Source: Glycomyces sambucus
GTDB lineage: Bacteria > Actinomycetota > Actinomycetes > Mycobacteriales > Micromonosporaceae
Assembly (NCBI RefSeq): GCF_900102815.1
Contig: NZ_FNGF01000005.1
Coordinates: forward strand, 434,001-498,000
Direction: 5' to 3'
Length of the DNA: 64,000 nucleotides
Position 1 is the first letter of the stretch; every line of letters begins with the position of its first letter. A program made the position numbers and the translations under genes. This document shows positions 26,645 to 35,450 of the stretch, piece by piece. Under the pieces are notes generated by a model that was not told the DNA's origin, did no database searches, and worked only from the letters and a program-made list of their open reading frames with translations.

Positions 26645-26950
26645 AGCGCGCCGAAAGCGGCAGCGACACCTGGTGATGTGCCGTGTCGGAGTCCGGTCGC
26701 CGGCACGAGAAAGGGCCGCCCGCGGGCGGCCCTTTCGTACACGATATGGGTTTGCTAACGCCAGTTCGCCGGACTTGATAGCGCTGACCAGGCCCGTCCA
26801 GGTGTCGGTGTCAAGCAGCAGTCGCGGGAAGTCGCCTTCCGTGGGCAGCTTCGAGTCTCGAACCGCGATCGATGCGGCGATCGGCGCTACCTCGACGCAG
26901 TTGCCGTTCCCCGCAGAACGACTGGATTTGCGCCATTGAGAAGAATTCAT
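26624..26950 (-). CDS. DUF397 protein with read-through C-terminus
   Basis: 108 residues. The first ~70 are a standard DUF397 domain: WRKSSRSAGNGNCVEVAP, AVRDSK and WTGLVSAIKSGEL. DUF397 proteins normally end about there. Here the frame runs on through the terminator hairpin and overlaps the 3' end of the lipoprotein gene, giving a basic, non-conserved tail. DUF397 genes typically sit beside an XRE/DUF5753 regulator, as here, and act with it in differentiation or antibiotic control in streptomycetes. Confidence 0.8.
   Translation of the reverse strand: MNSSQWRKSSRSAGNGNCVEVAPIAASIAVRDSKLPTEGDFPRLLLDTDTWTGLVSAIKSGELALANPYRVRKGRPRAALSRAGDRTPTRHITRCRCRFRRASEVLVV
26709..26736. terminator. Perfect 28-bp palindromic terminator
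   Basis: GAAAGGGCCGCCCG and its exact complement abut with no loop. It serves the lipoprotein gene on the plus strand and lies inside the extended DUF397 frame on the minus strand. Confidence 0.8.
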
Positions 26951-26984
26951 TCGTCAACACCCTCGAGAATCGGGAATAGGATCC

Positions 26985-27830
26985 CTAGATCCTAGTCACA
27001 GCTTCCCTGACTCGATTGCGGGACTCTTCCTGTGACAGAGAGAGATTTGTGAGACGCATGTGAGCCTCATGGTAGGCCGCGACCTCGGAGGACTCTTCGA
27101 GTACCTGGCCCTGCGTGTAGTTGTCCAGGTAGACGACCGGGCCGTCGACGGCGTCGGGAAACCGCAGCAGCATGAACGGTCCTGTCATTGCGGGGTGACC
27201 GCCCGCGTTGAACGGAAGGACTCGTATGGAGATATTGGGCAATGCGGTCAGTTCGATCAAGTGCTCGAGTTGCGAGCGGAACTGCGAGGACGAGCCTACC
27301 GGGCGTAGAAGTACCGCCTCATTGAGGATTGCGGAAATGTGAACGGGGTTTTCGCGGGTGAGGATCTTCTGCCGCTGCATCCGGGCATCGACCTTCTGAT
27401 CGATTTCCGGTTCGTGCGTCGTGAGTCGGAAGAGCACCCGGGCGTAGTCCTCGGTCTGGAAAAGGCCGGGCACGACCTCTGACTCGTAGGTCTCGATCGA
27501 GGTCGCCTCCTCTTCGAGTCCGACATAGAACCCGAACCAGTCGGGGATGATCCGGCCGAACTTCTGCCACCATCCCCGCTCGGTCGCGCCTCGGGCGAGT
27601 TCGACGAGGGTTTCGGCCTCCTCACCGGTCACTCCATAGAGGGCGAGCGCGGCACGGACCACCACCGGCCGTGCGGTGATCTCCCGGTTCTCGATGCGGC
27701 TCAGGTTGCCCGGGGTCATGTCGAGGGCTTTCGCGGCGGCAGTACGGGTCAGGCCGGCCTGCTCGCGGAGGTGGGTGAGCTCCTTGGCGATGCGGCGGCG
27801 CTTGACTGTAGGGCTGCGCAGCTCGTACAT
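26985..27830 (-). CDS. XRE-family regulator with DUF5753 domain
   Basis: 281 residues. An N-terminal XRE HTH (LREQAGLTRTAAAKALDM, then GNLSRIENREI) is followed by the DUF5753 ligand-type domain with the usual signposts: VPGLFQTEDYARVL, RQKILTRENP, VLPFNAGGHPAM and VYLDNYTQGQVLEE. This family forms pairs with DUF397 proteins across actinomycetes. The DUF397 gene follows 34 nt downstream. A 13-bp inverted repeat upstream may be its operator. Confidence 0.9.
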   Translation of the reverse strand: MYELRSPTVKRRRIAKELTHLREQAGLTRTAAAKALDMTPGNLSRIENREITARPVVVRAALALYGVTGEEAETLVELARGATERGWWQKFGRIIPDWFGFYVGLEEEATSIETYESEVVPGLFQTEDYARVLFRLTTHEPEIDQKVDARMQRQKILTRENPVHISAILNEAVLLRPVGSSSQFRSQLEHLIELTALPNISIRVLPFNAGGHPAMTGPFMLLRFPDAVDGPVVYLDNYTQGQVLEESSEVAAYHEAHMRLTNLSLSQEESRNRVREAVTRI

Positions 27831-27889
27831 GGGCTGAGTATTTCATGCAGACCGCGTTTAGGCAAAAACCAGTCACTCAATCGAGTCTC

Positions 27890-27902
27890 ATGCAAGTTGC
27901 AT
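27890..27902. promoter_or_regulatory. Candidate operator of the XRE/DUF5753 regulator
   Basis: ATGCAA-G-TTGCAT is a perfect inverted repeat 60 nt upstream of the regulator's start. A related TTGCATGTATG follows at 27913-27923, giving two copies of the TTGCAT half-site motif. This A+T-rich patch stands out from its surroundings. Confidence 0.45.
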
Positions 27903-28122
27903 ATGTATTGACTTGCATGTATGCTTAAGGTCACGAAACGGCGACGACTTCGCAACAGGTCGAGCGCGACCGCTGCTCACAGGCGGTCCAGTCGGGGGTA
28001 TGAGGACTGGTTGAAGGTCAATTGCCAACTCGCACAACGGCATAGGCATCTCAGGCGACGGTCTGCCGGTAGCTCCCTTGAGGGAAGTCGGTAGCCGCCT
28101 ACCTCACGAGAGGTTGACTCTC

Positions 28123-28464
28123 ATGGATCTTCTGGCCATAGCCCCCAGCGAAGCGCCACCTGACCTTCGGCCGACCCCTGACGGCGGCACCCTCCGTGCG
28201 GAGATGTTCGAGTTCCCCTGGCTCTACCTGGGGGAGTTCACCGTCGACATCGGGATGCGCGCCAAGGTCCGGTTCCTGGTCGAGCGATCGGTCGGCGACC
28301 TCGCGCTCCACCGGATCCGCTACGACGAGGGGTTCGAGCGCGAACCCACTCTGGTCGCGCACTTCACCGAGCCCGCCGCCGGGCCGACGGTGTGGCGGCC
28401 CGTATGGGACGGTGATCGGTTGAGTCCGAGCATCGAGGCCCGGTCGCGGGCGATCGCCCGCTAG
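28123..28464 (+). CDS. Hypothetical small protein
   Basis: 113 residues from ATG 28123, with GAGAGG 9 nt upstream. It has no membrane segment or signal peptide. A beta-rich core ([34 protein letters not shown]) is visible, but I do not recognise a family. Its last 4 nt overlap the convergent sortase gene. Codon use fits a real gene. Confidence 0.65.
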   Translation: MDLLAIAPSEAPPDLRPTPDGGTLRAEMFEFPWLYLGEFTVDIGMRAKVRFLVERSVGDLALHRIRYDEGFEREPTLVAHFTEPAAGPTVWRPVWDGDRLSPSIEARSRAIAR

Positions 28465-29210
28465 TCGCGGTCCTTGAAGGCGTCCCGGCCGTTCAGGGGG
28501 CGGTCGAGTTCCTTGTCGGTGGCCTGGTGGTGGCTCGCGTACTCGGCGAAGACGACGACGTTCTCGGTGTAGTCGCCGGCCTTGCGGTCGAACTCGCCGC
28601 CGCAGGTGATGAGGCGCAGGACGGGACGGGGCTCGACGCCGAAGACGTCCTCGTAGGGGAGGCGTTTCTTGGAGAAGGACTCGACGCCGGTCACCTCGTA
28701 GACCACGACTACGCCGTCCTCGCGCGTCAGCTCGATCTCGTCGCCCTCCTCCAGGCGCTTCACGCCGTAGAACACCGCCGGGCCGCTCCGGTCGGTGTCC
28801 ACATGGCCCATGAGCACCGTGGGGCCGAACTCGCCCGGGGTCGGGCCCGGCTCGAACCAGCCCGCCTCGTGCGGGCGCCACATCCTCGGGACCTCGAAGT
28901 TCCCCTGGTAGTCGAGGCCGAGCGCGGTGAGCGGGGCGTGGACGTCGAGGCGTTCGATGTCGACCCGGGTGGGCGCCGAGCGGTCGAGCCAGTCGCCGCC
29001 CGCAGGGTCGGCCACCAGGAACGGGTCGTCGTCGAAGGGACTGTGGAACTCCGGCCAGCGCAGGGACGGCACCGGGGTGACGCTGCCGATCATCAGGCCG
29101 AGCCCGCCGGCGAGGAGCATCGAGAGCACGACAGCGGCCACCGGCCGGAACGCGGGTTCCGGCCGGTGGATTGGTTTCTCATCGGCCTCGGGAGGCCCTG
29201 GTCGGTCCAT
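28461..29210 (-). CDS. Class F sortase
   Basis: 249 residues. A cytoplasmic Pro-rich N-terminus and one membrane segment ([19 protein letters not shown]) precede a sortase barrel. The catalytic His is in VLMGHVDT and Cys in LITCGG, followed by a basic [13 protein letters not shown] strand. Short class F/E-like enzymes of this kind attach exported proteins to the actinobacterial cell wall. The upstream gene ends one base before this start and encodes a protein with a plausible sorting signal, so enzyme and substrate are probably co-expressed. Confidence 0.88.
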   Translation of the reverse strand: MDRPGPPEADEKPIHRPEPAFRPVAAVVLSMLLAGGLGLMIGSVTPVPSLRWPEFHSPFDDDPFLVADPAGGDWLDRSAPTRVDIERLDVHAPLTALGLDYQGNFEVPRMWRPHEAGWFEPGPTPGEFGPTVLMGHVDTDRSGPAVFYGVKRLEEGDEIELTREDGVVVVYEVTGVESFSKKRLPYEDVFGVEPRPVLRLITCGGEFDRKAGDYTENVVVFAEYASHHQATDKELDRPLNGRDAFKDRD

Positions 29211-29693
29211 CTAGGCTGCCGTGACGCCGCTGCGGCGCTTGAGGAGCCACATGCCCGCGGCCGCGGCGGCCACGATGCCCGCGCCCGACCACAGGGCGAT
29301 CGACGCCGCGTCCGAGGCGGTCGAGCCGCCGCCGGTCGCCGGGGCCGTCCCCGAGGTCACCGTGAACTTTGCCGAGGCCGTGTCCGAACCGCACGTGATC
29401 GCGATCGTGTAGGTCCCCGGCTTCATCGCGTCGGTGACGGTGAACGTCCCCGTCGCGTTGTTGTTGTTCTTCGGCAGCTTGAAGCTGACGTTCGTGCCCT
29501 CCACATCGCCGGTGGCGTCCTGGTTGCAGTTCGAGGCGAGGACGCCCACGAGCGTCCCCTGAGTGCCCGTCGTCGGCGAGAGCGTGACGGTGATCGCCGC
29601 GCTCGCCGGGGCGGCGCTGGACAGCACCACCGCGGCGCTGAGCGCGATCGCCGCGAGCATCCCCCGAATGGGCTGCGTCATTCGCATGGGCAC
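29211..29693 (-). CDS. Secreted, membrane-tailed protein, probable sortase substrate
   Basis: 160 residues from a GTG after GGGAGG. The signal peptide ([21 protein letters not shown]) is followed by one Ig-like beta domain ([27 protein letters not shown], with two Cys). The C-terminus reads APATGGGS, then a hydrophobic segment ([20 protein letters not shown]) and KRR. That is the order of a cell-wall sorting signal, with APATG in place of LPxTG/LAxTG. The sortase gene follows immediately. Function is unknown. Confidence 0.75.
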   Translation of the reverse strand: MPMRMTQPIRGMLAAIALSAAVVLSSAAPASAAITVTLSPTTGTQGTLVGVLASNCNQDATGDVEGTNVSFKLPKNNNNATGTFTVTDAMKPGTYTIAITCGSDTASAKFTVTSGTAPATGGGSTASDAASIALWSGAGIVAAAAAGMWLLKRRSGVTAA

Positions 29694-29891
29694 GGTTCCT
29701 CCCGATCGTCACCGGGACCGACCCGGTTCGATGTGACGTGTCAAGTGCTCACGGTAACGGCTGCCACCAGTGGGGCAGGGGTTTTCATCGGAAAACGGGT
29801 GGGGCCCGCGGGAGTCGGGAATCGGACAGCGACAGGCCCGGGACGCTCGCCGGGTCTGGAAAACCGGGGCCCCGTCTGCCACGATGAGGAC

Positions 29892-30371
29892 ATGAGGCTT
29901 CCCGGGAGCGGTCTGGTCAGCGGTCTCGCCGCGACCGCGCGCACCGCCACGCGCCGCGCCGTCACCCGCCAGTACCCCGAGCACGAACCCGAACTGCCCG
30001 AACGCACCCGCGGCGTCATCGCCCTCCACGAGGGCAACTGCACCTCCTGCATGCTCTGCGCCCGCGAGTGCCCCGACTGGTGCATCTACATCGACTCCCA
30101 CAAGGAGACGGTCGAAGCGGAGGGCGCGGCCCGGCCCCGCCAGGTGAACGTCCTCGACCGCTTCGACATCGACTTCTCCCTGTGCATGTACTGCGGGATC
30201 TGCGTCGACGTGTGCCCCTTCGACGCCCTCTTCTGGGCCCCCGACTTCGCGTACGCCGAAGGCGACATCCGCGACCTCCTCCACGACAAGGAGCACCTGG
30301 GGGAGTGGCTGGACCACGTGCCGCCCGCCGCGCTCCCCGCGGAGGCCCCGCCGTCCGAGGAGCGGGAGTGA
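29892..30371 (+). CDS. nuoI: NADH-quinone oxidoreductase subunit I-like ferredoxin protein
   Basis: 159 residues. It has two 4Fe-4S clusters, [12 protein letters not shown] and [12 protein letters not shown], spaced as in NuoI, and the NuoI-like [12 protein letters not shown] context. NuoI passes electrons from the peripheral arm toward quinone in complex I. The gene is followed with a GTGA overlap by nuoJ, but no nuoH, nuoK or other nuo gene is nearby. It is either an orphan pair left by rearrangement or part of a dispersed complex. Confidence 0.88.
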   Translation: MRLPGSGLVSGLAATARTATRRAVTRQYPEHEPELPERTRGVIALHEGNCTSCMLCARECPDWCIYIDSHKETVEAEGAARPRQVNVLDRFDIDFSLCMYCGICVDVCPFDALFWAPDFAYAEGDIRDLLHDKEHLGEWLDHVPPAALPAEAPPSEERE

Positions 30372-30859
30372 CCCTCGCCGACGCGCTCCTGGCGGCGTTC
30401 GGGCTCCTCGCCCTCGGCGCCGCGCTCGCCGTGGTCACCACCGACCGGATCGTGCGCGCGGGACTGTGGCTCGCGGTCGCGTTCGCCGGGATCGCCGGGG
30501 CCGCGCTCGTGCTCGCCGCCGAGTTCCTGGCGTGGGTCCTCGTCCTCGTCTACGTCGGCGCGATCGTGGTGCTGCTGCTGTTCGCGACCATGCTCACCAA
30601 GGCGCCCACCGACCCGTCGGACGACCTGGACCGGGCGCGCTGGCCCGGGGCGGTCGTGGCCGGCGGGGTCGGGCTCGCGCTCGCGGCGGTGATGACCGGG
30701 GCGTTCGGGTGGACGAGGACCGAGGCGCGCGGCGCGGGGGACGCGGCCGCCATGGGGGAGGCGGTGTTCAGCGAGTGGGTGCTCCCGTTCGAGGTCCTGT
30801 CGCTGCTGCTGCTGTCGGCGCTCGTGGGCGCCGTGGCGGTCTCGACCAGGTCACGGTGA
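30368..30859 (+). CDS. nuoJ: NADH-quinone oxidoreductase subunit J
   Basis: 163 residues from the GTG in the GTGA overlap. It has five hydrophobic segments and the NuoJ hallmark [20 protein letters not shown]. NuoJ is a membrane-arm subunit linked to proton translocation. In normal operons nuoK starts right after; here the next 50 nt are a promoter region and then an unrelated peptidase gene. Confidence 0.87.
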   Translation: MTLADALLAAFGLLALGAALAVVTTDRIVRAGLWLAVAFAGIAGAALVLAAEFLAWVLVLVYVGAIVVLLLFATMLTKAPTDPSDDLDRARWPGAVVAGGVGLALAAVMTGAFGWTRTEARGAGDAAAMGEAVFSEWVLPFEVLSLLLLSALVGAVAVSTRSR

Positions 30860-30870
30860 CCGCGGATCTT

Positions 30871-30909
30871 GAAACAAACGTTTCCTAGCCGCGCGGTAAG
30901 CTAGCGGGC
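30871..30909 (+). promoter_or_regulatory. Inverted repeat and leaderless promoter of the DUF885 gene
   Basis: GAAAC-AAAC-GTTTC (30871-30884) is a perfect 5+5 inverted repeat covering the expected -35 area. The -10 TAAGCT (30897-30902) lies 7 nt before the ATG at 30910, a leaderless layout. A repressor bound at the repeat would block the promoter. Confidence 0.55.
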
Positions 30910-32556
30910 ATGACCTCACCGATCTTCGCTCTCGCCGACGAGTACATCACCTCGTACGCGCAGCTCGACCCCATGTTCGCCGGCGCCGTCGGCATCAAGG
31001 GCGACTTCGGCGTCGCCACCGACTTCGGCCCCGACGCCGAGGCCCAGCGCGCGAAGCTGTACCGCGACACCCTCGCGCGCCTGAACGCCCTCGACTCGAC
31101 CGGCCCCGCCGACGACCTCGCCCGGCTCCACATGGCCGAGCGCCTCCAGGTCTTCGTCGACCGCCACGACGCCGGCGAGTGGCGCCGCGCCCTCCGCGTC
31201 CCCTACGGCCTGCTCCAGACCCTCGTCGGGTACATCGACCTCGCGCCCCGCGAGACCGAGACCGACTGGCGCCTCAACGCCGCGCGCATGCGCGCGATCC
31301 CCGAGATGCTCGCGACCTGGCGCCAGACCATGAACGCGGGCATCGAGGCCGGCGAGACGGTGGCCGTCCGCCAGGCCGTCGAGGGCGCGAAGCAGGCCCG
31401 CCGCAACGCCGAGTCCCGCGTGTTCGACAAGCACCTCAAGGCGTACGGCGACGGCGCGCTCGCGAACGAGCTCCGCGAGGCGGCCGAGGCCGCGTACGCC
31501 GCGTTCGCCGCCGCCGCCGACTACCTGGAGCGGACCTACGCGCCGCACGCCGTCGCCGAGGACGGGGTCGGCGAGGAGCGGTACCTGCTCGCCGCCCGGT
31601 CCACGCTCGGCGCGGTCCTCGACCCGCACGACGCCTACGCGTGGGCGTGGGACGAGCTGCACCGCATCGAGGACGAGATGGAGGCCGAGGCCGAGCGCAT
31701 CCTCCCCGGCGCCGGGCTGAGCGAGGTCATCGCGCACCTCGACGCGACGGTCGCGGTGGACACCGCCGAGGAGTACCTCGCGTGGCTCCAGGCGAAGCAC
31801 CGCGGCGCGCTCGAGGCGCTGAACGGCGTCCACTTCGACATCGCCCCCGAGCTGATGAACCTCGACGTCCAACTCGTGCACGGCTCCTCGGCCGGGTCGG
31901 CGTACTACACCGGCCCCAGCGAGGACCTGTCGCGCCCGGGCCGCACCTGGTGGCCCGTGGCCGACCGCGAGCGGTTCCGCACCTGGGCCGAGCTGACCAC
32001 GGTCTTCCACGAGGGCGTGCCCGGCCACCACCTCCAGATCGGGCAGTCGAAGGTCGCCGGGGACGGCATCTCGCGCTTCGCGAAGGTCTTCGGCTCGGTC
32101 TCGGGCCACGCCGAGGGCTGGGCCCTGTACGCCGAGCGGCTCTCCGACGACCTCGGCTGGTTCACCGAGCCGGGCACCCGCCTGGGCATGCTCAAGGGCT
32201 CGGCCCTGCGCGCGGCCCGCGTCGTCATCGACGTCGGCTGGCACCTGGGCCTGCCGCTGCCGGCCGCCGAGGCGAAGCGCCACGGCGGGCAGTGGGACTT
32301 CGACGTCGCGCTCGACGTGCTCACCAGCCGCGGCCGCATCGCCGAGCACCGCGCCCACCCCGAGATCGTCCGCTATGCGGGCTGGCCGGCCCAGGCGATC
32401 TGCTACAAGCTCGGCGAGCGGGCCTGGATCGGCGCCCGCGACGAGGCGAAGGCCGCCGGCGGCGCCGGCTTCGACCTCAAGGCGTGGCACACCGCGGCCC
32501 TGAACCTGGGTCCGATCGGCCTCGACAACCTCGCGTCGGTGCTGCGGGGGCAGTAA
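30910..32556 (+). CDS. DUF885 zinc-metallopeptidase-like protein
   Basis: 548 residues, all alpha-helical, cytoplasmic. The metal-site motifs of DUF885 (M32/M2-like fold) are present: HEGVPGHHLQ, replacing the usual HExxH, and SGHAEGWALYAERL supplying the third ligand. Streptomycetes carry several paralogues. It probably acts as a carboxypeptidase or dipeptidase; substrate unknown. The ATG is preceded by a leaderless promoter instead of a Shine-Dalgarno site. Confidence 0.88.
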   Translation: MTSPIFALADEYITSYAQLDPMFAGAVGIKGDFGVATDFGPDAEAQRAKLYRDTLARLNALDSTGPADDLARLHMAERLQVFVDRHDAGEWRRALRVPYGLLQTLVGYIDLAPRETETDWRLNAARMRAIPEMLATWRQTMNAGIEAGETVAVRQAVEGAKQARRNAESRVFDKHLKAYGDGALANELREAAEAAYAAFAAAADYLERTYAPHAVAEDGVGEERYLLAARSTLGAVLDPHDAYAWAWDELHRIEDEMEAEAERILPGAGLSEVIAHLDATVAVDTAEEYLAWLQAKHRGALEALNGVHFDIAPELMNLDVQLVHGSSAGSAYYTGPSEDLSRPGRTWWPVADRERFRTWAELTTVFHEGVPGHHLQIGQSKVAGDGISRFAKVFGSVSGHAEGWALYAERLSDDLGWFTEPGTRLGMLKGSALRAARVVIDVGWHLGLPLPAAEAKRHGGQWDFDVALDVLTSRGRIAEHRAHPEIVRYAGWPAQAICYKLGERAWIGARDEAKAAGGAGFDLKAWHTAALNLGPIGLDNLASVLRGQ

Positions 32557-32567
32557 GAACACGACAG

Positions 32568-32600
32568 GAACGGCGGGCGCCCATCGGGCGCCCGCCGTTC
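32568..32600. terminator. Bidirectional terminator between DUF885 and CHAD genes
   Basis: 15-bp perfect stem (32568-32582 with 32586-32600) and a 3-nt loop between convergent genes. Confidence 0.85.
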
Positions 32601-32610
32601 GCGTGCGGTG

Positions 32611-33495
32611 CTACTGCCAGCGTTCGGACATGTCCGCGGTGGCGGCGTCGATCTGCTCGCCGAGCTGGCGCAGGTGCTCCTTCTCCAGGTCGGCGAGGCT
32701 CGCGGTGAGCCGGTCGGCGCGGTCGGAACCTGGCAGGCGCAGGAGCCAGTTGCGGGCGACCACCGACTGCCGGTACTGGACCAGCAGGTGGCCCAGATCG
32801 GACACGGGCGCGATGACCTCGTCGGCGGCGCGCCCGAGCGCGGGCTCGGCGGCCTCGGCGAGGAGGTGCGTCTCCCGCGCCGCGATGCGGGTCTGGTCCC
32901 GGGCGGCCACGAGGTCCGTGGTGTGGCTCGTCTTCGCGTACGTGTCGAGCAGGTGGGCCTTCGACCTGGAGAGGACCCCCATGAGCGAGGACGCGGGCTT
33001 GTCGCCGTCGCGGGTGAACCGCGCGTGCTCGGCGAACATCCGGACCTGCCCGAGCAGGGCCGCGACCCACGCCTGGGAGTGGACCCGCTCGATCTGCCGG
33101 TAGGACTCGCGGACCTCCTCGTCGAGCGCGCCGTACCACTTCGGGTACTCGGCGACCGTGAGGCCGAGCTGGTCGAAGCGGTCGGCGAAGTGGACGCGGA
33201 GGCGTTCGAGGTCCTCGGTGTGCTTGAGGGCGGCCAGGAGCTGGTCGAGCTGCGGGCCGCCGTGCGGCGTCTCGGTGAACAGGTGCTCGTAGCCGCGGAT
33301 CGCGGTGCGGAGGCGGTGGATGACGGCGCGGACCTGCGCGGCGGAGCCGGGCGCGTGCCGTTCGGTGGCGGCGATCGCGCGGTTGAGCGCGTCGACCTGG
33401 CTGGAGATGTAGTGCTGGATGACGGCGCCCGCACGTGTGGACGCGGTCATGGGCTCGGACGCGGCTCTCATGGGTGCCGCTGCGGCTGCTGACAT
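32611..33495 (-). CDS. CHAD domain protein
   Basis: 294 residues from an ATG after GGAGGA. The helical CHAD fold is recognised from AVIHRLRTAIRGYEHLF and further helices with conserved basic residues (LERLRVHFADRFDQ, MFAEHARFTRDGDKP). CHAD domains bind inorganic polyphosphate through these positive residues. No CYTH domain is fused. It is a single-gene unit; a role in polyphosphate handling is inferred. Confidence 0.82.
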   Translation of the reverse strand: MSAAAAAPMRAASEPMTASTRAGAVIQHYISSQVDALNRAIAATERHAPGSAAQVRAVIHRLRTAIRGYEHLFTETPHGGPQLDQLLAALKHTEDLERLRVHFADRFDQLGLTVAEYPKWYGALDEEVRESYRQIERVHSQAWVAALLGQVRMFAEHARFTRDGDKPASSLMGVLSRSKAHLLDTYAKTSHTTDLVAARDQTRIAARETHLLAEAAEPALGRAADEVIAPVSDLGHLLVQYRQSVVARNWLLRLPGSDRADRLTASLADLEKEHLRQLGEQIDAATADMSERWQ

Positions 33496-33627
33496 GGCTC
33501 CTCCCCCCGGAAGACCTGCTGACCTGAGTATTCCAGCGGGTTCGCGGGGGGAGGAGCGGAAGCGGTGATTCTTCGATGATCATTCAGGTTTCGGCCGTGC
33601 CGGGGCCTCCTGGCGATCACCCGGTTG

Positions 33628-34764
33628 TCATCCCGGCATGCACTCCATGGCCGGCATGGTCGTCAGCGAGCCGGTGACGTTGAAGCCGAAGCTCACCGAT
33701 CCGTTGGCGTTGATGGTGCCGTTCCAGGCGGCCGGTCCGGCCATTTGCATGTCGCCCATCGTGGATATCGTCGAGCTCCAGTAGTCCCTGACCACGACCC
33801 CCGAGTTCGGGGCCCACAGCCAGTGGATCATCCAGTCGCTCACCGGCGAGGTGCCGTTGTTCCTCACCGTGATGTTCACCGTCGCGCCGCCGTTCCAGGA
33901 CGAGACCGTGGCCGTCGCGGAGCAGGCCCCGGTCGGGTTGCCCGTGGGGTCGCCGCCGCCCGGCGTGGTGGTCGGGTCGGTCGGCGGGTCGACGACGCCG
34001 CCGTCGTTGCCCGGCAGGTCGGCGCCCGGGCGGATGCCCGAGACCTCGCCGTCGCCGCCGTCGAAGACGACGTCGGAGCAGGCGTAGAAGTTCTCGTTCG
34101 AGTCCGAGCGCACCCAGTGGGTGAAGACCACGTGGTAACCGGACTTCTGCGGCAGTGTCAGGTTCGCGTAGTAGTAGTGGTCGTTGCTGCCGGGCCCGCC
34201 GTTGGAGGCCGGGTTGGTGAAGGTCTGGAACTTCTCGAGGTCGTCCCAGGCGATCGGCTGGCTCGGGTCCCACCCGTTCTTGGTGATGTACAGGTCGAAC
34301 TTGCCGGGGTGGTGGGCCCAGTTGTTGTAGCGCCACTGGACGGTGTCGCCGGCGGTCACGTGGGTCCGGGGCCAGTTGCCCGGGTCGTTGAACGCGGAGA
34401 AGTCGTACGGGCCGCGGCCGCCGCCGTCGCAGATCTGGCCGTCGGGGATGTACCCGACGGTCTTGCCCGCGCCGTTGGAGTCGAGGTTGCCGAACCAGTT
34501 GTAGAACGGGGTGGCCCCGCCCTGGTCGAGCGCCGACTGGCACGCCTCGTTGTAGGGGTCGAGCGCGCCGTTGGCGCTGACCGCGTCGAAGTAGCACAGG
34601 TACTGGCGGGAGCCCGGGAACACGGTGGCGCCGTGGGCCTCCGCGTCGGACTTGGTGAACAGGGTCGATATGGTCATCGCCGCCACTGCGGCCAGGACCA
34701 TCGACATGACGAGGGCGATGCGGCGGCGTCTGCCGCCGAGTACCGCCGTGGCGGTGGTGGACAT
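33628..34764 (-). CDS. AA10 lytic polysaccharide monooxygenase with CBM2
   Basis: 378 residues. An RRRR-containing signal peptide ends at DAEA, leaving the copper-binding N-terminal His (HGATVFPGSRQYLCYFD). The AA10 domain shows the second His in NNWAHHPGKFDLYIT, FTHWVRSDSNENFYACSDV and paired Cys. A Pro/Thr linker leads to a C-terminal cellulose-binding CBM2 (CSATATVSSWNGGATVNITV; DWMIHWLW). It oxidatively cleaves cellulose or chitin outside the cell; the CBM2 and operator favour cellulose. The Shine-Dalgarno is GGGAG. Confidence 0.93.
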   Translation of the reverse strand: MSTTATAVLGGRRRRIALVMSMVLAAVAAMTISTLFTKSDAEAHGATVFPGSRQYLCYFDAVSANGALDPYNEACQSALDQGGATPFYNWFGNLDSNGAGKTVGYIPDGQICDGGGRGPYDFSAFNDPGNWPRTHVTAGDTVQWRYNNWAHHPGKFDLYITKNGWDPSQPIAWDDLEKFQTFTNPASNGGPGSNDHYYYANLTLPQKSGYHVVFTHWVRSDSNENFYACSDVVFDGGDGEVSGIRPGADLPGNDGGVVDPPTDPTTTPGGGDPTGNPTGACSATATVSSWNGGATVNITVRNNGTSPVSDWMIHWLWAPNSGVVVRDYWSSTISTMGDMQMAGPAAWNGTINANGSVSFGFNVTGSLTTMPAMECMPG

Positions 34765-34786
34765 GGAGTAACTCCCTATGCCGGTT

Positions 34787-34800
34787 CTGGAGCGCTCCCA
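34787..34800. promoter_or_regulatory. CebR-type operator upstream of the LPMO gene
   Basis: CTGGAGCGCTCCCA differs from the CebR consensus TGGGAGCGCTCCCA only at the first two positions and keeps the perfect core GGAGCGCTCC. It is 23 nt upstream of the LPMO start. CebR represses cellulose-utilisation genes and is released by cellobiose in streptomycetes. Confidence 0.75.
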
Positions 34801-34944
34801 ACCAGGCCCTGCGAGCCCGCGCGCGATCTTGTGGACTGCTGCTGACGCGAATTGCTATATTGGAGTGTATCTATATCAGGGGTCGGAGCGCAAACGGCCC
34901 CCTCGGCGGCCGGTCGGACCGGCGGATACGGGACGCCCCGTGGA

Positions 34945-34957
34945 TAGACTGGGCGTC
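34945..34957 (+). promoter_or_regulatory. Leaderless -10 of the peroxiredoxin gene
   Basis: TAGACT (34945-34950) is followed by 7 nt and the ATG at 34958. No Shine-Dalgarno site lies in between. Confidence 0.55.
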
Positions 34958-35410
34958 ATGGACATCGGAGACACCGCCCCGGCATTCACCCTCCCCGACG
35001 AGACGGGGGAGCCGCGCAGTCTCGACGACCTCGTCGCCGACGGCCCGGTCGTGCTGTTCTTCTACCCGCTCGCCATGTCGGCGGGCTGCACCGCCGAAGC
35101 CTGCCACTTCCGCGACCTCGCCGCCGAGTTCGGCGCCCTGGGCGCGACCCCGGTCGGCATCTCCACCGACGCGGTCGAGCGCCAGGCCGAGTTCTCGCAG
35201 AAGCACTCGCTGGGCTACCCGCTGCTGTCCGACGCCGACGGCCGGATCGCCGAGGACTTCGGGGTGCGGCGCAGGATCGCGATCGTCCCGACCAAGCGCA
35301 AGACGTTCATCATCGGCGCCGGCCGCGAGGTGGTCGGGGTCGTCAAGAGCGAGCTGAACATGCGCGCGCACGCCGACAAGGCCCTGGAGCTCCTCAAGGC
35401 CCGGACGTAG
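34958..35410 (+). CDS. Peroxiredoxin (AhpC/TSA-BCP type)
   Basis: 150 residues. The thioredoxin fold has the peroxidatic Cys in SAGCTAEACHF, with a second Cys five residues later as in atypical 2-Cys BCP enzymes, and VPTKRKTFII near the C-terminus. It reduces hydroperoxides in the cytoplasm. A second family member lies at 40977-41450. Translation starts at the first transcribed bases by the leaderless geometry. Confidence 0.9.
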   Translation: MDIGDTAPAFTLPDETGEPRSLDDLVADGPVVLFFYPLAMSAGCTAEACHFRDLAAEFGALGATPVGISTDAVERQAEFSQKHSLGYPLLSDADGRIAEDFGVRRRIAIVPTKRKTFIIGAGREVVGVVKSELNMRAHADKALELLKART

Positions 35411-35411
35411 C

Positions 35412-35437
35412 AAGAGGCGGCCCGAAGGCCGCCTCTT
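35412..35437. terminator. Terminator between peroxiredoxin and rdgB
   Basis: 11-bp perfect stem with a CGAA tetraloop (35412-35422 with 35427-35437), between convergent genes. Confidence 0.85.
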
Positions 35438-35450
35438 CCCTTGCCGTCCT

